A stretch of DNA of 64,000 nucleotides from Linnemannia hyalina (taxonomy: Eukaryota; Mortierellomycota; Mortierellomycetes; Mortierellales; Mortierellaceae): the NCBI GenBank assembly GCA_019671135.1, contig JAHRHY010000024.1:682001-746000 (forward strand), read 5' to 3'. The position numbers and the translations under genes were made by a program. Below, in pieces: positions 56,208-64,000 of this stretch. Numbering within the stretch: the first letter of the stretch is position 1; the number at the start of each line of letters is the position of its first letter. The notes beneath the pieces were generated by a model. The model was not told the DNA's origin. It made no database searches and worked only from the letters and a program-made list of their open reading frames with translations.

Positions 56208-59200
56208 TCAATCCTTCCCGATCCGAGAACGAGTTCTAGGTCTCAACTCATTGATTTTTGATTGACTGGACTGAGTGAGCTTATTGCGATTAAGGTTGTG
56301 TTCACCTTTTTTAGGTGTGAACTTGTTCTTCTTTGTGTTCAAGCGATTGCTACTTTGAGGTTCGCTCATTAGTTCGTCGGTAGTAAGCATTGGCTGATCC
56401 GTTTGCGAATCATGACGAGAGTGCGGACGAGGATCCTCATTACGGGGTGGGTGATCGGCCCAATAGTCCGTGATGCATTTCCTCTCAACAAAATTGTCCT
56501 CTGGTTCCCAGGTGTTGTCGTTATCAGAATAATTTCTCCACTTGACAAAGTACTCCCATGTCCCTTCCTTTGTACTACGAGCGTCAAGAACTTTCTCGAC
56601 TTCGTACGTAAGGAAAGAGTCTGGGTCTTCATATACAAGTTTGAGCTGCGAGGGCGCATAGTTACGACCAAGCATAGAGCCAGTGCCATCTTTGAGGATG
56701 TATGCACCGCCCTTGTTTTTACGAACAACAGTAAACGGTCCTTCATATCTCGGAGAGAGGGAGTCTCCTTTGATAGGATCAACCGCCATAACTGTGGAAC
56801 CATCAGGAAATTCGCTGTGCAGTATCGTTTTATTGAATCTCTCAATCATTTTCCGCTGATTAGATTTCGCCTTCGCTTCAATAGCGGGGAACACGATCGT
56901 AGTCATAAATTCGAGTCTCTTCAGCAAGTCTTCGTGGGACATGACCTGGTTCAAGGGGTCAGTGTAGTTGTAGTGTCCGTTTTCCTTGCGTGCGAAGAAA
57001 AGAGAGTAAGGCGTGGAACCATGCAAACTCGCAATATTTGCATTGAGGGCAAATTGGGCCATGGGAACATGACGATCCCACTCGTGGTTTTTGCCTTTGG
57101 TCTCTTTTCGAAGAATTTCTTTGACCGTTTTAACCCGGTTCTCGGCTAGTCCATTGCCTCTCGGATGATAGGGTGTGACAAGACGGTGATGGATACCCAA
57201 TTGTTCTGTCATTATTTTTGTGACCTGATTGGAAAATTCTTTTCCGTTATCTGATTGAAGGACTCGGGGGAATCCGATCAGAGTAAAAATGTCAAACAGC
57301 GTGGTCGCAACAGTAGCGGCTGTTTTATCAGGTATAGCTCTCAAAATAACGAAGCGGGTGCATACGTCTGTCAGGACGAGAAGATATTTGTTGTTTTTCG
57401 AGGACAAATGGAATTCACCAGCGAGATCTACAGTCATATGCTCGCCTGGTAAATGTGCATGAATAGCCTTGAGGGGATGGTACCCTTTGCGAGTGATATT
57501 AATGCGTTGACACTCAGGGCATTGTTTGACGTGCTCAAGACAATCCTTGACCATGAATGGCCACGTCTTGTCTTGGGCGTGAATTTTGTCAACCATTTTG
57601 TTCGCACCAATATGACCGAGGGAGTGAACCTCAGTCATGAGTGAAGGACGGTCTTTCGCTGCGACAGTGATTCTAGGAACCGATTTGTCTTTCAGCATAT
57701 GAATGTAGCCGTACACTTTCATTGGTGTTTTCAACTTAGGCCTGTCAGTCCACAACTTCTGAGGGAACTGACGAGATAACGCATCAGGTAACACATTGAG
57801 TACTCCAGGACGGTAAACAATGTTGAACGAGTAAGCCATGATGGTGTCAAACCAAGTTGTCATCATTGGGTTCAAATCTTGCTGTGAGTGAAGAAAAGTA
57901 AGAGCCCGATGATCGGTGAACAAGGTAAAATGGTAACCCCAAAGATATTGATGGAATTTTTTCAATGCGAAAACAATCGCTAATAACTCCTTCTTAGTAG
58001 CGGAATATTTTCTCTCTCGGTCCTGCAGAGTGCGAGCCATGAAAGATATGTAGTTGACGTTCGAGGGAACGGACTGCATATCCTTCGGTTCGGGTACACC
58101 TTCCGGCAACTGATACAGTACCGCACCAATTCCAACGTTGGACGCGTCCGTGGCAACGTAGAACGGTCGACTGAAGTCTGGGAAGGATAACACGGGAGCT
58201 CGTACAAGTAGTTCCTTGAGTCCATTGAAAGAATCCATTTCATCTTTTGATAATTTAAAAGTTCCTTCTCTATGACGAAGTGCATCAAGTGGTGCAGCAA
58301 TAGTACTGTAGAGAGGGATATATTCACGAAAGAAATTGAGGGTACCCAAATACGATTGCACTTGTTTGGCGGTGGTAGGTGGTGCCCATTCGTGAATGTT
58401 AGCCAACTTGGTAGGGTCGACTTTCTTTCCAAAGAGATCAACAATGAATCCCAGCAGAGAGATCTGTGTGCTGAAAAAATTGCACTTGTTCTTGTTGATG
58501 ATCAATTTCGCCTCGTTGAGTCTTTCGATCACACATTTGACATGAGCTGCATGCTCTTCTCTGCTCTTTGAAAAGATAACAATGTCATCAATAAAGTTCA
58601 GAACAAAAGGCAAATCGTCAAGGATGCGAGACATACCTCTTTGGAACAAGCTCGAGAGTGGCTTCAGACCAAAGGGGGCCTTTTTGAACATGTATTGTTT
58701 TCCCTCATGCATGAAAGCAGTGAGGTGCCTGTCTTCTTTATGAATAGGTAGACGATGGTACGCCTGTGTAAGGTCGATGGTGCTGTAGATGGAATGACCA
58801 GCTACTTTTTGCATAATATCGGAGATGAGAGGGAGAGGGAAATTATCCTCTGGTAAATGTACATTGAGAGCACGAGGGTCAAGACACACTCGCCACAATG
58901 ACTTTTTCCCATCCAAATCCTTTTTAGCTGCAAGTGTGAGGGTGTTGTTATGTGGGTTGCCAGCAGGTGCAAGCTCGATCACATCATCCTCTAGCCAGCG
59001 TGCGACCGTTTCATCCAATATGGGTCTCTGGGAGTGAGCAAATTGTCTAGGTCGTCGATATACAATGGTACCTTTTGGAACAGGTAGATACACCATCATC
59101 TCAGGAACGGGGCAATGACTTGTCTTTGAGATATTTTCATTGTCTTTGAGTGCTTTGCTGATGGCATCTAGGAATCTTCCTTTCATGCGCTTAAACTCAG

Positions 59201-61658
59201 CGGTGAGTTCCTCTTCAGGGGTGGTAATCGGACGCAAAGATGGTTTCTCGTCTTCAACGGGAACATCATGTGCAGGTGACATCTCTTTTATTTCTGGGAG
59301 ACCGCAGAGAGCGAAGCCCATATGATAAAAAAGATCCATTCCGATTGTAAGAGCAAACTCTTGATCTTCGATTATTTCAAAAGGGGCAGAGAGAAACCGA
59401 CCATTGAATTCGAATTCAACTTGATCAGTTACACCAATGCGTTCGACAATAGTCTTGTTTGCTAGTGTAAAATTACCAAGGATCTTAGTGAAAGGAATGT
59501 TATGTTCCTTGACTATGTCCTGTCTGATAAAAGAATGTGTAGCACCAGTATCTATTAACGCATGGTGTGTCCTCTTGAATGCACGGATTTCGATTCGAAA
59601 TCTATTGTCGTGTTCTACTGCATCCTTAATAGCAGCATAGTGTCTGATAGTTAATTTGTCAGATGCGAAAGTGTCGAGTTCCTCAGTCGTCATACCAAAG
59701 CTACTGTCATCGTCACTGTGGTAGTCCATGTTAGCCTGACTTTGAGAAGCAAGGTTAGACAGGCTAGCAAAAGACGGTTCTTTTGTTTCAAAGTATGGCA
59801 CAGAGACAAAGGCAGATTGTTTTGTTGGCAATGAGCGAAACGCGTATTGGGGTCGTGCACTCGTAGGTGCAGGTACATCCTTATCAGTTGTAACTGATTG
59901 TTCGCTATCCGGTAAAGGGGTTACAGACAAATCATTTTCTGTAGTCACAGACACATTATTTTCTTCTGCTGAAGAAGTATGGACAGCAAGTGAAGGAGAC
60001 AGAATTGGACCAATAGGGATAGTGTTAGAACCAGTCAGTGGTAATTTTTTATTACTAAGTTCTGTTATGACAGGAGAGGGAAGTGTCATGTCGTTCGTCT
60101 CTACGAGGTCCTCAGGTTCACTTGTCTGTAGAGAAATAGTAGCATGAGTGAGCAAGGTTTGATCAGACACAGAGAAAAATTCAGATTCAGAAAAAGGAGG
60201 TATAGACAATTTACCTTCTTTCTTGTTCTTGTAGCTCTTGCCGCCCTTGCTGTCAGAGTTCTTCTTGCGATCACTGTTGCAGTAGGGGGCAGTGTGGCCA
60301 TTCTTGTTGCACTTGGTGCAGTGCCTGCAGTTCTTGGTATCATGCGAGCGATTTTCACCGTGATTGTCACAGTGGAAAGTCTTCTTGCCAGAGTTAGACG
60401 AAGATGGGAACGACGACGAATCAGCAGTCGGTTTGCCTTTGCCACTGCGGTCGTTCTTGCGGTGACGTTGTCGCTTGTGACCATGGTTATTACCGGTCTT
60501 GGACGAGGAGGCATCCTTGTCATCTTCATCATCGTCGACGAGACTGTGGGGTCTCTTGAGAGAGTCGTCTGGTCCTTCCATTACACTGAGGTTGGTAAGG
60601 ATCTCACAAATAGAGTCCAGCTTGACCTCAGATAAGGAGGTGCCAGTCTTTTGAATCGATGTCTTGATCAGGTTGAGCTCCACCGATGGGATTGAACTCA
60701 TGATGCCAGACAGTACAGTGGCGTTGTTATCATCAATTCGATACACGCGCACTGATCGTTGGAGACGAAGAGCGAAGTTTCGGTACGACTCCTTGTGACG
60801 ACGGCCAATTTCGGCGACACGAGCAACGGTTTTGAAGCGTTCCGTCGGAGTCAAAACACTGTCGACGAAGGCAACTTCACATTCCTCCCAAGTTAGGGAA
60901 GAACTGCCGTGACGAGACAGCTCATCAGTGAACTGCTGTCGTGTCTGATCGTCCAGAATCGCCATACAGAGCAGGCGTTGGGCACTGGCGAGGAAAGGAG
61001 TCTCGCCGTAACTGTTCTCACAGTAAGTCTTGAATCCATCGAGGAACAAGTGAGGGTCGCGGATGACTTGATACGATTGTCCCTTGCCGTGCTTGATGTC
61101 ACCAAATCGGGGAGTGCCCGAGTCGAGTGTCAATTTGTTGCTGTCAACCCTGATAGCGGTGGCAATAGTCGCCGTGGGATCGGTCACGATCGGTGCCATC
61201 GGTTGGTCGAGAGCCAGTGCTGCTGACAGACGCGCACAATCCGCGGTCTTTTGGCGCACGACTTCTAAGAGTTGGATGGCTTCCTTCTGCCACATCTGGT
61301 AATTGACATCGAGAGGGTTCTTGTGCATCTTGAGCAGGGTGCGACGGTATAGCTTAGACCAATTAGAAAGATCGTGTTTCTTGGTGGTGATGGCTTCCTC
61401 AAGACCGCTGGTGAGCTCGGAGTCACTCACGTCGTCAGCATCCGTCATGGCAGAAAAAGTGTTCGGGTCGAAGACTGGAGAGGGCTGCATGTGCTGGTTT
61501 GCCGACAAGATGGACGAGGCCTGTTCGTTGTCATCGCTCATAATGATGTCCTCTCGGAATACAGGGACGGGGGATGGAGCGACAACAAAGGTGCCGGTGG
61601 CATCGATAGCCAAGTCTTGGAGAGTGGGTAACTCGTTGTTGTCAGAGTTGTCAGACAT
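56208..61658 (-). CDS. gag-pol: Ty3/Gypsy chromovirus 2 gag-pol polyprotein, intact ORF
   Basis: A single uninterrupted frame of 1816 codons. Gag fills residues 1 to ~480 with an acidic N-terminus and a CCHC knuckle CTKCNKNGHTAPYC (~447–460). Protease: LIDTGATHSFI (DTG ~703–705). Reverse transcriptase carries FIDD near ~1010. RNase H: FYVATDASNVGIGAVLYQ and LPDALSR. Integrase: HIGANKM…CPECQ, then TVDLAGEFH, QSDNGKEF and GLAENRVKTVKE (the three acidic residues). C-terminal chromodomain: YEVEKVLDARSTKEGTWEYF followed by VKWRNYSDNDNTWEP. Gag and Pol are fused without a stop or shift, unlike element 1. The open frame suggests recent activity. Confidence 0.95.
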   Translation of the reverse strand: MSDNSDNNELPTLQDLAIDATGTFVVAPSPVPVFREDIIMSDDNEQASSILSANQHMQPSPVFDPNTFSAMTDADDVSDSELTSGLEEAITTKKHDLSNWSKLYRRTLLKMHKNPLDVNYQMWQKEAIQLLEVVRQKTADCARLSAALALDQPMAPIVTDPTATIATAIRVDSNKLTLDSGTPRFGDIKHGKGQSYQVIRDPHLFLDGFKTYCENSYGETPFLASAQRLLCMAILDDQTRQQFTDELSRHGSSSLTWEECEVAFVDSVLTPTERFKTVARVAEIGRRHKESYRNFALRLQRSVRVYRIDDNNATVLSGIMSSIPSVELNLIKTSIQKTGTSLSEVKLDSICEILTNLSVMEGPDDSLKRPHSLVDDDEDDKDASSSKTGNNHGHKRQRHRKNDRSGKGKPTADSSSFPSSSNSGKKTFHCDNHGENRSHDTKNCRHCTKCNKNGHTAPYCNSDRKKNSDSKGGKSYKNKKEGKLSIPPFSESEFFSVSDQTLLTHATISLQTSEPEDLVETNDMTLPSPVITELSNKKLPLTGSNTIPIGPILSPSLAVHTSSAEENNVSVTTENDLSVTPLPDSEQSVTTDKDVPAPTSARPQYAFRSLPTKQSAFVSVPYFETKEPSFASLSNLASQSQANMDYHSDDDSSFGMTTEELDTFASDKLTIRHYAAIKDAVEHDNRFRIEIRAFKRTHHALIDTGATHSFIRQDIVKEHNIPFTKILGNFTLANKTIVERIGVTDQVEFEFNGRFLSAPFEIIEDQEFALTIGMDLFYHMGFALCGLPEIKEMSPAHDVPVEDEKPSLRPITTPEEELTAEFKRMKGRFLDAISKALKDNENISKTSHCPVPEMMVYLPVPKGTIVYRRPRQFAHSQRPILDETVARWLEDDVIELAPAGNPHNNTLTLAAKKDLDGKKSLWRVCLDPRALNVHLPEDNFPLPLISDIMQKVAGHSIYSTIDLTQAYHRLPIHKEDRHLTAFMHEGKQYMFKKAPFGLKPLSSLFQRGMSRILDDLPFVLNFIDDIVIFSKSREEHAAHVKCVIERLNEAKLIINKNKCNFFSTQISLLGFIVDLFGKKVDPTKLANIHEWAPPTTAKQVQSYLGTLNFFREYIPLYSTIAAPLDALRHREGTFKLSKDEMDSFNGLKELLVRAPVLSFPDFSRPFYVATDASNVGIGAVLYQLPEGVPEPKDMQSVPSNVNYISFMARTLQDRERKYSATKKELLAIVFALKKFHQYLWGYHFTLFTDHRALTFLHSQQDLNPMMTTWFDTIMAYSFNIVYRPGVLNVLPDALSRQFPQKLWTDRPKLKTPMKVYGYIHMLKDKSVPRITVAAKDRPSLMTEVHSLGHIGANKMVDKIHAQDKTWPFMVKDCLEHVKQCPECQRINITRKGYHPLKAIHAHLPGEHMTVDLAGEFHLSSKNNKYLLVLTDVCTRFVILRAIPDKTAATVATTLFDIFTLIGFPRVLQSDNGKEFSNQVTKIMTEQLGIHHRLVTPYHPRGNGLAENRVKTVKEILRKETKGKNHEWDRHVPMAQFALNANIASLHGSTPYSLFFARKENGHYNYTDPLNQVMSHEDLLKRLEFMTTIVFPAIEAKAKSNQRKMIERFNKTILHSEFPDGSTVMAVDPIKGDSLSPRYEGPFTVVRKNKGGAYILKDGTGSMLGRNYAPSQLKLVYEDPDSFLTYEVEKVLDARSTKEGTWEYFVKWRNYSDNDNTWEPEDNFVERKCITDYWADHPPRNEDPRPHSRHDSQTDQPMLTTDELMSEPQSSNRLNTKKNKFTPKKGEHNLNRNKLTQSSQSKINELRPRTRSRIGKD

Positions 61659-62004
61659 AGGAGTGATGATTTGTGATTTAGAGTGAGAGTGTCGGACAAA
61701 AGTTCAGAAGTTCTTGAGTGGATCGAAAAGTTGCCTTTCTTGTTAGGGAAGAGGTTTCTTTTAAATACTCATTACCGACACGTGTCATAGCAGCGTAGAT
61801 TTTTAATCCGTATGCAACGTTTGCAGTGTTATAGCAAGGATGTTGTTTGTACCTAGTAATGGTGTAAAGGGAGCATTTATTTTCCTTTATTTTCTTTTAT
61901 TTTCCAATTAGCAAGCAAAAATAACAAAGATAAAAGAGTGAGGCTCTTTGCTGTTGTTTCTGTCAGCATTTATTATTTTGATTTCGCTGCTATTCGCATA
62001 GGTG
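61659..62004. other. 5' flank of chromovirus 2
   Basis: Probably the element's leader or LTR: on the minus strand TGCTATGACACGTGTCGG is followed by a TATTTAAAAG box and then ~110 bases to the start codon. I found no long direct repeat matching it on the 3' side, so LTR limits are not given. Confidence 0.4.
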
Positions 62005-62793
62005 TCACAGATCGCTACTTATGTATGCTAATTGCTCTTCGGTCATATCCGAGGGTGACATAGGTTCGAGGTTGCGTCTGACAGTCTCCGGTGATGGAGG
62101 TGCGAAGGAAAGAAACAAATGCAATCGCTCGATTAGGAACTCAACATCGACGAAAATACTAGAGATAGTGTTTATTTCTATTGAAGCATCATACACAACC
62201 TAAGGATTAGACTGCGTACGGGAGTTAAGGTACGTCAGGCGCTGCTCGTATGTACGGGCGAAAGATTCCCAGGCTTGTCGTGCTTCCAACATGTATCGAA
62301 GCTCCTTTTCTTTCTGATCTAGGTGTTGCCTCACCAACGTCAGCTGATCGTATTCCTGCTGCGAGGTGCAGGAGAGAAGCCTCTCGTACACCCGCCCGGC
62401 CTGAGCAAAGAGCTCTTGCTGTTGCTGAGTGTAGGCCACTAGCTGTTCTTGTTGGAGAGAGGTCCACCAAGCCTGAGGAATGTTCTCCGAAGATGGTGCC
62501 GGTGCAGACAACAGTACAGGTACAGGTGAAGAGACGGGTATAGGCGAGGAGACTGGTGGAGGCGATCGGTCTTCCGCGACTTGCGAGAGCGGGTCCTGTG
62601 AGAGACAAACCGTCTCATCGGCCTCATGATCGATACAGTCTTCATGCTCAATACTGTCCTCTTGCTCGATGCTGTCCTCCTTGGACCAGTTGTTAGACGC
62701 AGACAGTTGCTGTTGTGACGACTCCAGCTCGTGTGCAAAGCGAGTGTTCTTGACTGGCCTTTTGGTGCCATGGGTGGAGCGGGTTGAGGTCAT
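62005..62793 (-). CDS. Unrecognised protein ORF split by one in-frame TAG
   Basis: From the ATG at 62793 the frame runs 197 codons to a TAG (62200–62202), then continues in the same frame for 64 more codons to 62005 with protein-like composition (PSPETVRRNLEPMSPSDMTE). The first part has an acidic SIEQEDSIEHEDCIDHEADE run, a Pro/Val-rich spacer and a helical C-terminal part (QQEYDQLTLVRQHLDQKEKE). No domain is recognised. It could be a gene with a premature stop, stop read-through, or two neighbouring frames by chance. No GT–AG intron that I can see removes the TAG in frame. Confidence 0.45.
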
Positions 62794-63358
62794 TGTGAAA
62801 GTTGGTAGTGAAGGGTGTTTGTGTGAATGGGATGGAAAGCGAAGAATGTGGAAAGAAGTTGTTTCTTTCATCCTCTCTCTCTTTTCTCATTCTTTTTATG
62901 TCTCTTCCTTTTCTTTTCCTGAATGCCAATTGGATCAAGGAAATCAGGACGTGGTGCATGGTGATTGGTCGAGACACTCATGCAAAGATGGCGTGCTTGT
63001 AAAAGCGAAAAGAAAAACAACTCATTCTCATGCATACATGTCTTGTGCCAACAGCGCTTGCATCATCCGCGGAGAAGATAAATAAAAAATATAACACGAT
63101 GCATGATGACATCGATTTTTCTACATCATCTACTGATGAGGGTGATGACATCGTCTTTCATTGTGCATCCTGTGATCTGCAGGTGAAGACTCACCTTCGA
63201 TGACGCGCAGGAGCAAACATGCTATTGTGCGGGAGTATATTTTATCCTTGTGATTAGGCTTGAGTCATGAGGGAGAGAGAAGTACAACGATTCAAGAGAG
63301 AAAACAAAACTGTATTAGTCAGTTCTTTTTATTTAGAGTTGTGTTTGAGATCTTGTTA
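62794..63358. other. Intergenic between two unrecognised ORFs
   Basis: 565 bases. Contains a small repeated GATGACATCG motif (63107 and 63143). No gene assigned. Confidence 0.35.
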
Positions 63359-63805
63359 CTACTGATCCTGCCGTGGCGACACAACTTGCTGATGTTGTTC
63401 TTCCGTCTCCTCGTGCGTGGAGTGTTGTTCAGCGTCAGGTCTGTTTGTTTGTACAGCCGAACTCCTTTTTGTGACGTATGGCCGATGAAAGTAGTTGTGC
63501 GTGTCGAGGCGTCGAGAGGGAGGAAATGCGACTCTCCTCTGCCAATAATCATCGAAATGGGATAGGGTGCGCTTGACAACCTGTATTTTTGTCTCCAATC
63601 CTTCCATCATATGATTGTATTTCCAGTACTCCTGGTCCTGGAGGTCGATGGTGGTACCGATGTCAATGGGTGGCTCGGTTTCCGAGTCGAACATGCCGTG
63701 CATATCGCACAGTCGGTGGATGGTTTGGGCGGCAGCGTATGTCTTCGAGGATTGAAGGTGTACAAGAAGGGATTGGGCGTTTCGTATCGCTACAGTGTGC
63801 AACAT
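63359..63805 (-). CDS. Unrecognised 148-codon ORF
   Basis: MLHTVAIRNAQSLLVHLQSS at the start, a helical middle (YWKYNHMMEGLETKIQVVKR) and a hydrophilic H/Q/E-rich tail. Its length, composition and position, upstream of another unrecognised minus-strand ORF, make it a possible small gene. No domain is recognised and no signal peptide is seen. AT-rich sequence with TATATATA lies near 63906 upstream. Confidence 0.4.
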   Translation of the reverse strand: MLHTVAIRNAQSLLVHLQSSKTYAAAQTIHRLCDMHGMFDSETEPPIDIGTTIDLQDQEYWKYNHMMEGLETKIQVVKRTLSHFDDYWQRRVAFPPSRRLDTHNYFHRPYVTKRSSAVQTNRPDAEQHSTHEETEEQHQQVVSPRQDQ

Positions 63806-64000
63806 ATTAGGTTTATCATTGCTCTCTAGTTAGTCATTCCTTGTCACTCTCTATCATCTCTGACTCACTATGACACTACACCTAGAAACCTAGTTGGCGA
63901 CTTTGTATATATATTAGTTGTACCATAGTAATAACATCAATCATCACTGCTTCAACTCTCGTCCCCGTTCTATACTTCTCTGTCCCAGTCTTCGCCTGTT
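63806..64000. other. Window end, no gene seen
   Basis: Upstream region of the last ORF; C/T-rich toward the end, possibly a leader of a gene beyond the window. Confidence 0.3.

Overview
This window is nuclear DNA from a filamentous fungus, most likely an early-diverging zygomycete-type fungus such as a Mortierella/Linnemannia relative (inference). The signs are short GT–AG introns, T- and C-rich intergenic DNA, a SEC61 channel, a bacterial-type SerB, fungal sphingolipid genes, a fungal-type 7TM protein, chromodomain Ty3/Gypsy retrotransposons and a Fanzor relic. Exon models below were built by hand; every multi-exon model given closes in frame.

Left part (1–11 kb): the 3' end of a ferritin gene, then a poly(A)-tailed 5'-truncated retroposon. 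Next is a striking inverted duplication: two identical 783-bp arms, each carrying an intron-containing tRNA-Tyr(GTA) and the tail of a decayed F-box gene, in divergent orientation around 2.3 kb of diverged sequence. Then come two convergent sphingolipid genes: an alkaline ceramidase (+) and a sphinganine C4-hydroxylase of the SUR2 type (-, with a 1.4-kb first intron).

Middle part (11–46 kb): about 9.8 kb is gene-poor. It contains only a decayed multi-exon locus and Ty3/Gypsy fragments. A dense block of housekeeping genes follows: a type II DnaJ/Hsp40 with a step-type heat-shock element upstream, an MPR1-like acetyltransferase, a six-exon mitochondrial carrier, a three-exon gene that fuses an SPX domain to a tandem-ACT phosphoserine phosphatase, a BLM/Sgs1-type RecQ helicase, a broken Fanzor (eukaryotic TnpB-like nuclease), a MULE transposase scrap, SEC61 alpha, a quinone-oxidoreductase-like MDR enzyme and a seven-transmembrane protein with a long poly-Q tail.

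Right part (46–64 kb): 3 kb of low-complexity intergenic DNA, three tandem poly(A)-tailed truncated retroposon copies (two with clear target-site duplications), a chromovirus with a truncated gag and pol in the -1 frame, a second chromovirus with one uninterrupted 1816-codon gag-pol ORF and an unusual run of hairpin modules downstream, and two unrecognised small ORFs.

The most interesting single item is the SPX–SerB fusion, which would join an inositol-(pyro)phosphate sensor to the last step of serine synthesis. The inverted tRNA/F-box repeat, the Fanzor relic and the hairpin array are next.
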